From Amblyomma americanum (lineage: Eukaryota > Arthropoda > Arachnida > Ixodida > Ixodidae), in assembly GCF_052857255.1 (NCBI RefSeq), contig NW_027526484.1, positions 1,151,501 through 1,215,500 of the forward strand: 64,000 bases of DNA, written 5' to 3'. Shown piece by piece: positions 55,142-64,000 of the stretch; within the stretch, counting starts at the first letter, position 1, and every line of letters begins with the position of its first letter. The translations under genes and the position numbers were made by a program. The notes beneath the pieces are model-generated. The model worked only from the letters and a program-made list of their open reading frames with translations. It was not told where the DNA came from and ran no database searches.

Positions 55142-55983
55142 GTGCGTTCGCATTTGTACGTCAACACCATAGCAAGCAAGAACGAGGCAGCTGTATTTCA
55201 GGGGTGGGGGACAAAACAGGAAGTTATCAGCTTAAGCTCCTTTATTGTGTACATGTATAGCTGAGAATAGGTAAGATTAAGGTTGTATTAGAACGCATAC
55301 AAAAAACTAAAGATCCTAACAGTCTTTGAAACCAAGGAAAGCATAGGGAAACATTACTGTTGTGATTTATTCTTTATTGTCGCTGGAACAGTGGAAAAGT
55401 AATTGGGTGATCATTTCAGACAGAAGAAGATGTAACGAAGTATAAGAAAAGAGCTGAACCTGCTAATGAAGTTGTAGGGTCGCACAAACAACATATAGGT
55501 CGTTGGTTTGGCTCTCACTGGTGGCATGTCTTCTAGATTGGTAAATTATCTCTTGTCTCAAATGAATGCTTAGTAACTACTCTACTTGACAAGAGACAAT
55601 AAAAGATAAATAATAGTAAGGTATTTTTCTGCTTTCGTTTGTTCTGGAGGCTGCGCCTTCCAGTAAATGAAGTTAGTTAGCTGTTGTCTCGCAGCCATCA
55701 ATGCACCATATGTAACGGTTAAAACCCTTGTGTATCATGGGTAAACAAAAACACTGAAAGGTGCTACAGAACTGATGTGGCAAGTAACCTAGAGCATGAC
55801 ACTTAGCTCCTACTAGACCAGTGTCATGCTAATGATAGCGATTTTCTTATATGCAGCTCAACACTATAGTGCAGGGATAATTGCAGCAGTTGTGGCAAAA
55901 CATCGTTACACCAAGCTTAGCTCAGCATATTGCAATGACTGGATGGTGGGCAATGCAGCTGCCCATACTGGGTACTGCTTCAG

Positions 55984-56154
55984 ATGTCGTGTCAATGCCT
56001 TATACAGGTGGACAAAGGCTGAAGAGACGGTGTGCACGTCTCCCCTCCAAGCACAGTCCAGCAAAGATTTTGCGGCTGGATCAGGCTACTGGAACTGAGA
56101 CGTCAGAAGGCAGTATGACTGCACCACAAGGGCACAAGCACCCAACAGCCCATG
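55984..56154 (+). CDS. Coiled-coil gene, 171-nt symmetric exon, copy 1
   Basis: Acceptor ACTGCTTCAG, donor GTGAGA, phase 1 in and out. It reads DVVSMPYTGGQRLKRRCARL, SKHSPAKILRLDQATGTETS and TAPQGHKHPTAHG. The basic KRR patch could be a nuclear signal. The same exon recurs at 59469 and 61593 with identical length, and all three are open. Because the exon is phase-symmetric, extra copies keep the frame. Confidence 0.65.
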
Positions 56155-57172
56155 GTGAGATGCTTGCTTGGCCTGTTATATTGTCTCACCACTGAAATCA
56201 TGTTCTTCCTCATGCTGCTACCAAAAATGTGCTGCTCATGCGTGCTGCTAACCCTGAGTGCACTTATATTCACGCCAAAATGGGGGCAAAGCTGCGTATG
56301 CATACCATATGCTCCTCTTTGCATGGGTCGCAATGTGGTTTGATGTTGTTTATAGGTTCTACATACCTGGCGCCTCCAACTTTGCTCAGACTGTGGGACA
56401 TAGGTAACAGACGTGTTGTCACTCAGTATGGGTTTTCCTGTTTGTTCTGCAAGCACGCTGCAGGAGAGAGGACGTGCAGATTGTACGCTGGATTCGTGTG
56501 AATGCTCGACGTCCAGACCGACTGACAGATGCTTGGTCACGTGTCGCAATAACCGCGCTGACGCGCGCGGGCCATACGCGATTCGGTCCGCTTGTCTGAA
56601 CCCACCTTAAGGGCCATCGGGGTATCTTGTCTTCACATTACATGCCTTGCCCAAGCCCATTTCTTCCTCTTGATTTTGACTAGGATGTCATTAACCTGCG
56701 TTTGTTCCCTCACCCAATCTGCCCACTTCCAGCTTAACGTTACACCTATCGTTCTTCTTCAGTTTGGTGTGCTGTCCTCAACTTAAACTAAACCGTTCTC
56801 GCTAGCCTCCACGCTTCTCCCCATAGGTTTTTGCCTCGATTTTCACGAGAACCAAAAAAGGGAAAAAATTCCAGCAAAATCCAACCACACTATTCAAGCC
56901 AAGAAAGGCTGTACCATGGGAAATTTATTTTGATATCATCGAACAAGAACAAAGCTTCTTCCCAGGCCAAGTAGTATGAGAGGATTTTTTTTATTTTTTG
57001 TTCTACGATTATCTGTGTCTGAAATGAACGAAGTAGAATGGTGAATTTTTTTCATACATATGTTGGTTGGTCACTAATTTTCGTCTGTGTTCACTTTCAC
57101 TCACGTTTTCCCCCTACATTTCGTTGTGTTTAGTATGGGAGAATGCACTTTGCTTTGTTAATTTACTTGCAG

Positions 57173-58648
57173 GTGACGGTGCCTCTGATGAGAGAAGCAT
57201 GCTGATCAACATGAGAGCAGAAATGGGGGATCGCCGGTCGCTCACTCCCTTGCCTCCATCTCCTCCACATGGTGGGGAGGAAAGCAAAGTTGACCAATTT
57301 GAGGTCACCTTACCAGACCTGCCCTCCATATCCCTATGGCTGCCCTGGTCACTGCAGTCAGTGGCCTCTCCACCAGAGCCAGAGACCTCTTCACCAGAGC
57401 CAGTGCCGGAGTCTACTCCTCCTCCAGGACCATCCCAACCCACACGTCTGTTGGAGGCTTGTGTGCAGGTATCTCGGGAGGAGCAGCTGGAGCCTGCTAC
57501 TCTGGAGGAACCTGTGGTGCCTTTGGCTTCCTTCGAACTGCCACAGGATGCGGCTGAGGGGCAGGAGCATGGCAAAGAGCAAATGGCATTTGCATCCATC
57601 TCTGTACCAGAGCCAGGGCTAGTGCTGGAAGTAACTTCAGAACCACCCCAACCCAAAAGACTGTCAGAGGCTCACATGCAGGAATCTCTGGATGAGCAGC
57701 AGGATCTTGCAATGAGAGATGTTAAGGAACTTGTGGCACTTTCAGTTTCTTCCAAACTGCCACACGAGACTGCAGGGATGCTGGAGCACGTCAACGACAC
57801 AATGGCGCTTGCATCTGTCTCTGCACCAGACCTAAGGCCTGTGCCAGAGCTGACTCCTACTTCAGAACCACCCCAACCCACACAGCCGTCGGGGGCTAGT
57901 GTGCAGGAATATCTGGAGGAGCAGCTGGAGCCTTTTACTTCCTCCAAACTGGAGCAGCAGAATCTTGCAATGGAAGCTGCGAGAGAACTAATGGTGACTT
58001 CAGGATCCTTTGAGCTGCCCCAGGAAACAGCAATGCAGCTGGAGCATGCTGAAGAGGCAATGGCGCCTGTAGCTATATCTGCACTGAACCCAGGCCTTTT
58101 GCCGGAGGTGTCACCTCTTTCAGAAGCATCTGAATCCAGACATGTATTGGTAGCTAGCACGCAGGCATCTCTGTCAGAAGAGCTGAAGTCTGCTGCTGTC
58201 TCCAAGATGGAGTTGCAGGCCCCTGTAATGGAAGCTGTGGAGGAACTTACGATGACTTCAGCTTCCTCCAAACTACCACAGGATATTGCAGGGATGTTGG
58301 AGCACGTTGCAGGACCGATGGCGCTTGGGGCTATCTCTGTGCAGGAGACAGGACTGGACGTGCCTGCTCGGTCAGAACCACCACAGACAGCTTGGCCACC
58401 AGACCTTTTTATGCTAAGTCAGGTGGCAGAATCTGCCGCTCGCTGTGAACTGAAGCAGCAAAATCTTGGTCAGGAGGGGCCAGTGACGGCTCTGCCGGCT
58501 TCCCCCGAGCTTGCTCCGGCCTCTGTCCTCGAGTCCGTGGCACTTGCAGCTTCATCTGAGCCAGTGCAGCCAACCACAACGGCGCTGCTGCCTCAACTGG
58601 CCGAGTCTGGCCTGTCACCGCATCCAGAGGCTGTATTTGAATCAGAGC
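57173..58648 (+). CDS. Coiled-coil gene, large Pro/Glu/Ser-rich repeat exon
   Basis: Acceptor TTAATTTACTTGCAG, donor GTAAGT. The exon is 1476 nt, phase 1 in and out, with 492 codons and no stop. It begins GDGASDERSMLINMRAEMGD then RRSLTPLPPSPPHGGEESK. About four imperfect repeats of 60-80 residues follow, each with SEPPQP near the start, a Q-SL-EQ segment, then SSKLP-ETAGMLEHV---MAL and a Pro-rich link. Composition predicts a disordered, acidic region. No enzyme domain is visible. The minus strand also has long open frames here, which I treat as shadows of the repeat composition. Confidence 0.78.
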
Positions 58649-58729
58649 GTAAGTATTTCTGATTTCTTGTGCAGGTTGCAGAACCATGCGTACATTGTGA
58701 ATGACCTGATGCATGGCTTCACTTTGCAG

Positions 58730-58753
58730 CTCGTACTGTAAAATTTGGGTGAG
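58730..58753 (+). CDS. Possible alternative terminal exon after the large exon
   Basis: An acceptor GCTTCACTTTGCAG follows an 81-bp intron. The exon would read PRTVKFG then TGA at 58751-58753 in the correct phase. No AATAAA is nearby (ATTAAA near 58991). This would give a shorter protein lacking the downstream 171-nt exons. Confidence 0.25.
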
Positions 58754-59229
58754 AACACTGGATGGCAGGGACACAGTGCAGGCTTTCAATGTGTGTTGGA
58801 GCAATATGGCTGCATTATATCAAGCTGTCAAAGGACTGTTATCATGCCATCACAAGTAACTAGGTGACAGCATGAACTTTTATTCATGGGCAGTAACTGC
58901 GAAGCATCGCAATCTGATGCTTGTTGCTTGGATGAAGGTGACATGTTTCGTAATTGGGCTAAACGGCAGTGACAGCCTGCTACCATCATGATTAAAAATA
59001 ATTTGATTTGGTCTCTTTAATTTTTAAGTGTGTGTGCGCGCGTGCGTGCGAGAGAAAGAGAGAGCATGACACTTAGCTCCTACTAGACCAATGTCATGCT
59101 AATCATAGCAATATGCAGCTCAACACCATAGTGCAGGGATAATTGCGGCAGTTGTGGAAAAACATCGTTACGCCGACCTTAGCTCAGCATATTGCAATGA
59201 CTAGATGGTGGACAGCTACCCATACTGGG

Positions 59230-59445
59230 TTAAAACAGATCCTTGGGCGAGTTGGTAACTCATTATAACCAGAACAGCGCTCACTAAGACACGGACACGA
59301 AGGGAGACACGACACACACGAGCGCTGACTTTCAACTGGTGTTTATTGTTTGGAACGAGGCATGTATACAGTTCCAACAACACAAGGAAACCAAACCATC
59401 CATTCATAGATTCATAGTTAATTCATGCTGCTGCTTCAGATGGTA
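59230..59445 (+). mobile_element. Insertion in duplication unit 2 next to the exon acceptor
   Basis: About 215 bp, including GACACGGACACGAAGGGAGAC and CGCTGACTTTCAACTGGTGTTTATTG, interrupts unit 2 relative to copies 1 and 3. The sequence style matches a dispersed repeat terminus, but I cannot assign a family with confidence. After it, CTGCTTCAG occurs three times in tandem just before the exon. Confidence 0.6.
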
Positions 59446-59468
59446 CTGCTTCAGAGGTACTGCTTCAG

Positions 59469-59639
59469 ATGTCGTGTCAATGCCTTATACAGGCAGACCA
59501 TGGGTGAAGAGACGGATTAGACGTCCCCTCTCCGAGCACAGTCCAGCAACGATTTCGTGGCCGGATCAGACTACTGGAACTGAGACGCCAGAAGGCAGCA
59601 TGACTGCAACACAAGGGCACAAGCACCCAACAGCCCATG
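59469..59639 (+). CDS. Coiled-coil gene, 171-nt symmetric exon, copy 2
   Basis: Acceptor TACTGCTTCAG, donor GTGAGT, phase 1 to 1, matching the end of the large exon. It reads VVSMPYTGRPWVKRRIRRPL, SEHSPATISWPDQTTGTETP and TATQGHKHPTAHG, fully open. The differences from copy 1 are mostly amino-acid changes around the basic patch. Three candidate AG acceptors are spaced by the CTGCTTCAG repeat; only the last keeps exact alignment with copy 1. Confidence 0.58.
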
Positions 59640-60600
59640 GTGAGTTGCTTGCTTGACCTGTTATATTGTCTCACCACTGAAATCACGTTCTTCCTCGTGC
59701 TACTACCAACAATGTGCTGCTCATGCTTGCTGCTAACCCTGAGTGCACTTATATTCACGCCAAAATTGGGGCAAAGCTGCGTATGCCTATCATATGCTGC
59801 TCCTGTTTGCGTAGGTCGCAATATGGTTTGATGTTGTTTATAGGTTCTACATACCTGGCGCCTCCAACTTTGCCCAGACTTTAGGACATAGGTGACAGAC
59901 GTTTTGTCACCCAGTATGGGTTTTCCTGTTTGTTCTGCTAGGATGCTGAAAAGCCTCTCGAAGTGTTGCCGAGGTGGCCGTTTCATCATAAAACCTTTTT
60001 AACAATGGCAAATCCGAGGGAGCACCTTTTTTTTTTGTCGTACTACAAGTGGTGACTGCAGTCAGCAATTATTACCAGTCCGAACTGAAGGGGATCAGTG
60101 CCGCCAGATTCTGCAGTAACTAAGAGCAGCTGGTGAAGGCGAGACACCAGTGGCGGTAAATAACCACAGCTGCTACCTGCAGAGCGGGAATGGTCTACTC
60201 TTGCAATACGTTCTTGCAGTTGACCGCAGACAGGGGCAGTCCTTCCTTGCATACATTTACGACATGTGTCATGACACAATGTATATGAGAAGCTTAGACA
60301 TGTATCTATGTGGCTGCTGGTTGGAATGCTTTTGCCATAGCGTATATCCCATAACCGGTCTGGAGTGCCATACAGTTAGGGCCTTGGTATTGAGGTGGTC
60401 ACTTGAAGCAAGGCATCTTGCAGCTTGTTTCAAAGACTTGCATTCTTTCATATGTGTGTATATGTAGCACAGCCCATTGGCAACTACAAGAGGTCTAAGG
60501 AAATGGAAGATGGAAGTTTAGAGCTGTCCGAAAAAACGTAAATCACAGTCACAGCATATGCCTTCAGGCAGCACTTTTTTCTGTCCTTTTTTTTTTCCAG

Positions 60601-60626
60601 GCAAAACTAGCCAGTACCTCACTTGA
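60601..60626 (+). CDS. Candidate terminal exon, copy in duplication unit 2
   Basis: A strong acceptor (CTGTCC, ten T, CCAG) precedes GCAAAACTAGC. In the phase left by the 171-nt exon it reads GKTSQYLT then TGA. The downstream site equivalent to AATAAA in unit 3 is AACAAA here (60671), so polyadenylation may be lost. Confidence 0.35.
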
Positions 60627-61592
60627 ACATTACATGTTTATGATAAAGCAAGTCATTTTGCTTAATCCTAACAAAGTCACGTCCCTTTGTCATTTACGTA
60701 GGTGGCCCCAGTCTCCGTGTCTGTATGTTTCCATTTATACCCCTGTTGATATAAGCATTTTTTTTCACAAAGTTCGAAGAATAACTCATATGCGAGGGAG
60801 AAACATAGTAGCTGATCGACATTGGAACATAGTGCTAAAATTTAAGATAATCAAGAACAGCCTACATAAGCATTAAACTGAATTCTGTAGAGCCTTGATC
60901 CCTTGACTGTCACGACAGCTAGATGGCATACGGTGACCAGGGACCATACTCTGTAACAATCCACTTCTCAACTTTATTATTTTTTTCTTCTACAGTTAGT
61001 ATACCGCTGCAACTTAATTGTGACAGCATCATTGACAGGTTAACAAACCATGTGATTCACGGGCTCCAGCATGGATGGCAGAGCTGGCCAATCCATGGAG
61101 ACAAAGGAATGAATAGAGAAAAGAGTTCTTGCAAAACGCGAGAAACATGGATTAAGGTGATATGTTTCGTAATTCGGCTAAACGGCAGTAAGTCTGCTGC
61201 CATCATGATTAAGAAATAATTTGATTTGGCCTCTTTTTAATGTGTGTGTGCATGTGTGTGCATGCGTGAGAGAGGGAGAGCATGACACTTAGCTCTTACT
61301 AGACCAATGTCATGCTAATGATAGCGATTTTTTGATATGCAGCTCAATACCATAGTGCAGGGATAATTGCGTGTGTTTGTGCATGCGTGTGTGTGTGGAA
61401 GAGCATGACACTTAGCTCCTACTATTCAAATGTCATGCGAATGATAGCGATTTTCTTATATGCAGCGCAACACCATAGTGCAGGGATAATTACGGCAGTT
61501 GTGGCAAAACATCGTTACACCGAGCTTAGCTGAGCATATTGCAATGACTTGATGGTGAGCAATGCAGCTGTCCATACTGGGTACTGCTTCAA

Positions 61593-61763
61593 ATGTCGTG
61601 TCAATGCCTTATACAGGGAGACCATGGCGGAAGAGACGGATTAGACATCTCCCCTCCGAGCACAGTCCGGCAACGATTTCGCGGCTGGACCAGGCTACTG
61701 GAACTGAGACGCCAGAAGGCAGCATGACTGTAACACAAGGGCACAAGCACCCAACAGCCCATG
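61593..61763 (+). pseudogene. 171-nt symmetric exon, copy 3, acceptor lost
   Basis: Aligns base for base with copies 1 and 2 and stays open: VVSMPYTGRPWRKRRIRHLP, SEHSPATISRLDQATGTETP and TVTQGHKHPTAHG. The donor GTGAGA is intact. The acceptor dinucleotide is AA (61591-61592) instead of AG, so normal splicing into this copy should fail. An upstream AG at 61566-61567 gives the wrong phase. Confidence 0.6.
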
Positions 61764-62051
61764 GTGAGATGCTTGCTTGGCCTCTTATGTTTTCTCACCA
61801 CTGGAATCACGTTCTTCCTCGTGCTACTACCAAAAATGTGCTGCTCATGAGTGCTGCTAACCCTGAGTGCACTTATATTCACGCCAAAATTGGGGCAGAG
61901 CTGCTTATGCCTACTGTATGCTCCTGTTTGCGTAGGTCGCAATATGGTTTCATGCGAATGGAGGGAAGTTTAGAGCTGTCCGAAAAAGCGTAAATCACAG
62001 TCACGGCATATGCCTTCAGGCAGAACTTTTTTCTGTCCTTTTTTTTTCCAG

Positions 62052-62077
62052 GCAAAACTACCCAGTGCCTCACTTGA
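62052..62077 (+). CDS. Candidate terminal exon of the coiled-coil gene
   Basis: After a poly-T-CCAG acceptor the exon reads GKTTQCLT then TGA (62075-62077) in the phase left by the 171-nt exon. AATAAA follows at 62121-62126, a suitable polyadenylation signal. The short C-terminal peptide has no independent support. Confidence 0.4.
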
Positions 62078-62120
62078 ACATTACATGTTTATGATAAAGC
62101 AAGTCATTTTACTTAATCCT

Positions 62121-62126
62121 AATAAA
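62121..62126 (+). terminator. Polyadenylation signal AATAAA
   Basis: AATAAA 44 bp after the TGA of the candidate terminal exon. The duplicate at 60671 is AACAAA. Confidence 0.4.
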
Positions 62127-63195
62127 GTCACGTCCCTTTGTCATTTGCGTAGATGGCCCCAGTCTCCGTGTCTGTATGTTTCCACTTATAGCCCTGTTGA
62201 TATAAGCATTTATTTTCACAAAGTTCGAAGAATAACTCATATGCCAGAGAGAAACATAGGAGCTTATTGACATTGGAACATAGTGTTAAAATTTAAAAAT
62301 TTAAGATAATCAAGAACAGCCTACATAAGCATTCAACTGAATTCTGTAGAGCCTTGATTCCTTGACTGTCACGACAGCTAGATGGCATACAGTGACCAGG
62401 GACCATACTTTGTAACAATCCACTTCTCAACTTTATTATTTTTTTCTTCTACAGTTGGTATACCGCTGCAACTTAATTGTGACAGCATCATTGACAGGTT
62501 AACAAACCATGTGATTCACGGGCTCCAGTATGGATGGCAGAGCTGGCCAATCCATGGAGACAAAGGAATGAATAGGGAAAAAAGTTGTTGCCAAACATGA
62601 GAAACATCTAGGTTAGTCTTAGCGTACAAGATGTAGCCATAGTGCTTCCTCTGCAGCCTTCTGTCTGGGGGTTCTGGTGACATCCACCCATGAGAATTCC
62701 TTAGACAAAGCACCACGATTCCTTGTCTTCTTGTCTTTTGCTTATGAGTAGCTCCTTGCCTAGGCAGCAGGGAACTGAATGTTAGATCGAGATAAACAGC
62801 AATTAGGTACTTCAGATGGGTTAATTAGCTACTAGTCCTTGACTGTCTGCAGGTTGTGAGTTAGTGCTAAATCTTTTGGTGCTGTACATTAATGGTCTCC
62901 ATACTTAAAAAGAAATGCCGTGTCGAAGCATTATCTCAACCTAGTGTTATTCTAGGTGTCGATAGGATTTGATCAAAGAATACCCCTGTCTAGTGTTGTT
63001 CTTTGTTTAGCTCAATGGTCGCTGAAGACACTGTTGTAAAGCAGCCTTGCTTGCTTTTTTTTTTCTCTTTGAAGGAAAGGTCTCTCTTTCTGCTTGAAGC
63101 AAGGTGCAAAAAACGAGAAAGGAAAGACCTGAGGTGTTTAGTGAATGATGCAACCATTGCTCGTGTAGGAATGGAAGGGCTACTTCCCAGTAGAA

Positions 63196-64000
63196 AAGAA
63201 AACAGTTGGAACCAATTGGATTATCAGCTGGTTCCAATTGGACCAATTGAGTTTACAGATGTTTCCAATTTGAATGGTGTGCAAAGTGGATAGTCCAAAT
63301 GGAGTATCCGATTATACCAATTCAGTTTCCAAATGGTTAGATTTGGATCAATTGAGTTTCCAACTGGTGAACCCAATTGGTCTATACAACTGCACCCAAT
63401 GTATCCATGTGAACATTAGCATATTTGCAAACAAGGCAGAAGTAACATGGCTTTTATATTAAGAGCTATCAACAGCTTATCCTGCTAAATTGTATTCATT
63501 ATCTGCACTACCACTGCCTAAGTTGTATCCACCACTTGCACCACCACTGTGGTCGAAATTAAATAACCGTGCTCAGTGGGCAAGCATCACTGGCCCCAGC
63601 ATGAGAGCCTCATTAATGGGGTATATAAGTTGGAACGCAAATGTGTTCTTTGCATGTACATATCGAGCTAATTTATATGCTATTAGTGTCTGAATGTGTA
63701 GTGTTTCTTGTGTGTGATTTACGCTTGTCTTTTGGCCTTGATATCCATAAATTCTTATGGTTTTTAATTCCGTGGTAAAAATTTGTTGATTGGCACCAGT
63801 CCAAGCAACTCAGTTTTCCTTTTGGACATTAATATGTTGACTTGTAGAAATATTTCTCACATCGTATATTTTTCACAACTTAATTGTGATGTATATGTTA
63901 TGAATATTTTCTGGATGCAAAAGCTGCCCAAGGCCTAATGGGTCCAATTCATTGGTCCAGTTGATCCAGTGGAGTCCAATTGGCCAAGTGGCTAAAAACA
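63196..64000. repeat. CCAATTGG-rich repeat region
   Basis: Two clusters (63205-63400 and 63940-64000) are built from variants of CCAATTGG and TGGACCAATTGAGTTTCCAA, at irregular 20-30 bp steps. The sequence between them is ordinary AT-rich DNA with a short AATTAAATAACC stretch. They could be the arms of one element that runs past the right edge. Confidence 0.6.

Larger units (their letters stand above)
59064..61240 (+). repeat. Segmental duplication unit 2
   Basis: It starts with GCATGACACTTAGCTCCTAC, also found at 55794, 61280 and 61403. The first part (59064-59850) duplicates 55794-56345 and includes the 171-nt exon. The second part (60490-61240) is duplicated at 61958-62600. GT/GA-rich microsatellites (59030-59063 and 61225-61279) mark the junctions. 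A unique stretch (59890-60480) has no counterpart in unit 3. Confidence 0.88.
61280..62600 (+). repeat. Segmental duplication unit 3, with an extra partial copy
   Basis: A partial copy of the unit start (61280-61372) is followed by the full unit from 61403. The exon part ends near 61957 and joins directly to the second part (61958-62600), which matches 60490-61240. The match is roughly 90 percent or more by eye. Confidence 0.88.

Noticed and set aside
54816..55172. 118-codon frame spanning exon 9
   Set aside because: Continuous only because intron sequence is open in that frame; no start context, and the exon boundaries explain the conserved-looking part.
57114..57656. Long minus-strand frames opposite the large repeat exon
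   Set aside because: They lack splice context and their Ser/Gly-rich sequence mirrors the Pro/Glu/Ser composition of the plus-strand exon; treated as shadows.

Overview
The window looks like nuclear DNA from an arthropod with a large, repeat-rich genome. A metastriate tick is the most likely source. Genes are short exons split by long introns, and the introns are packed with Ty3/gypsy, Penelope, LINE, SINE, TIR and satellite sequence. The tick assignment is an inference from repeat style (tRNA-derived SINEs, STPR-peptide elements bounded by short inverted repeats); arthropod-like exon structure is seen directly. I see nothing bacterial and no viral genome.

Left end, minus strand: six exons (9531 down to 72) encode the N-terminal half of an ABTB1/BPOZ orthologue, with ankyrin repeats followed by the start of the first BTB/POZ domain. 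Reading phase is continuous across all six, and the gene runs off the left edge. Its intron 5 carries a very young Ty3/gypsy element (1145-5744) in the opposite orientation, with 147-bp LTRs, a 5-bp target duplication and a primer site for tRNA-Ser(GCU). Its coding region is nevertheless broken by a stop and a frameshift. Intron 4 holds a 5'-truncated LINE.

A 516-bp gap between start codons separates ABTB1 from a divergent plus-strand gene that seems to fill the rest of the window (ATG at 10048, possible last exon near 62050). I do not recognise its family. Its exons form a phase-consistent chain encoding a charged coiled-coil N-terminal half, then a 492-codon Pro/Glu/Ser-rich exon with internal protein repeats. 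A 171-nt phase-symmetric exon occurs three times, once before and twice after the big exon. A separate two-exon THAP zinc-finger gene lies inside its first intron (15278-16754).

The introns of this gene record many insertions. They include STPR-peptide elements (11.1-12.2 kb, 17.7-18.3 kb, remnant at 48.1 kb); a rearranged gypsy element with gag inverted relative to pol and a Penelope-like element nested in it (25.6-29.2 kb); and a Gmr1-like gypsy element of order gag-protease-integrase, with a small LTR element inserted right after the first catalytic Asp of integrase (36.1-41.9 kb). There is also a 5'-truncated gypsy remnant with one LTR (42.9-44.8 kb), a TIR element interrupted by a pogo/Tigger-like MITE (50.0-51.2 kb), SINEs, foldbacks and several tandem arrays. 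The right end (59-62.6 kb) is a local segmental duplication carrying the extra 171-nt exon copies and duplicated terminal exons.
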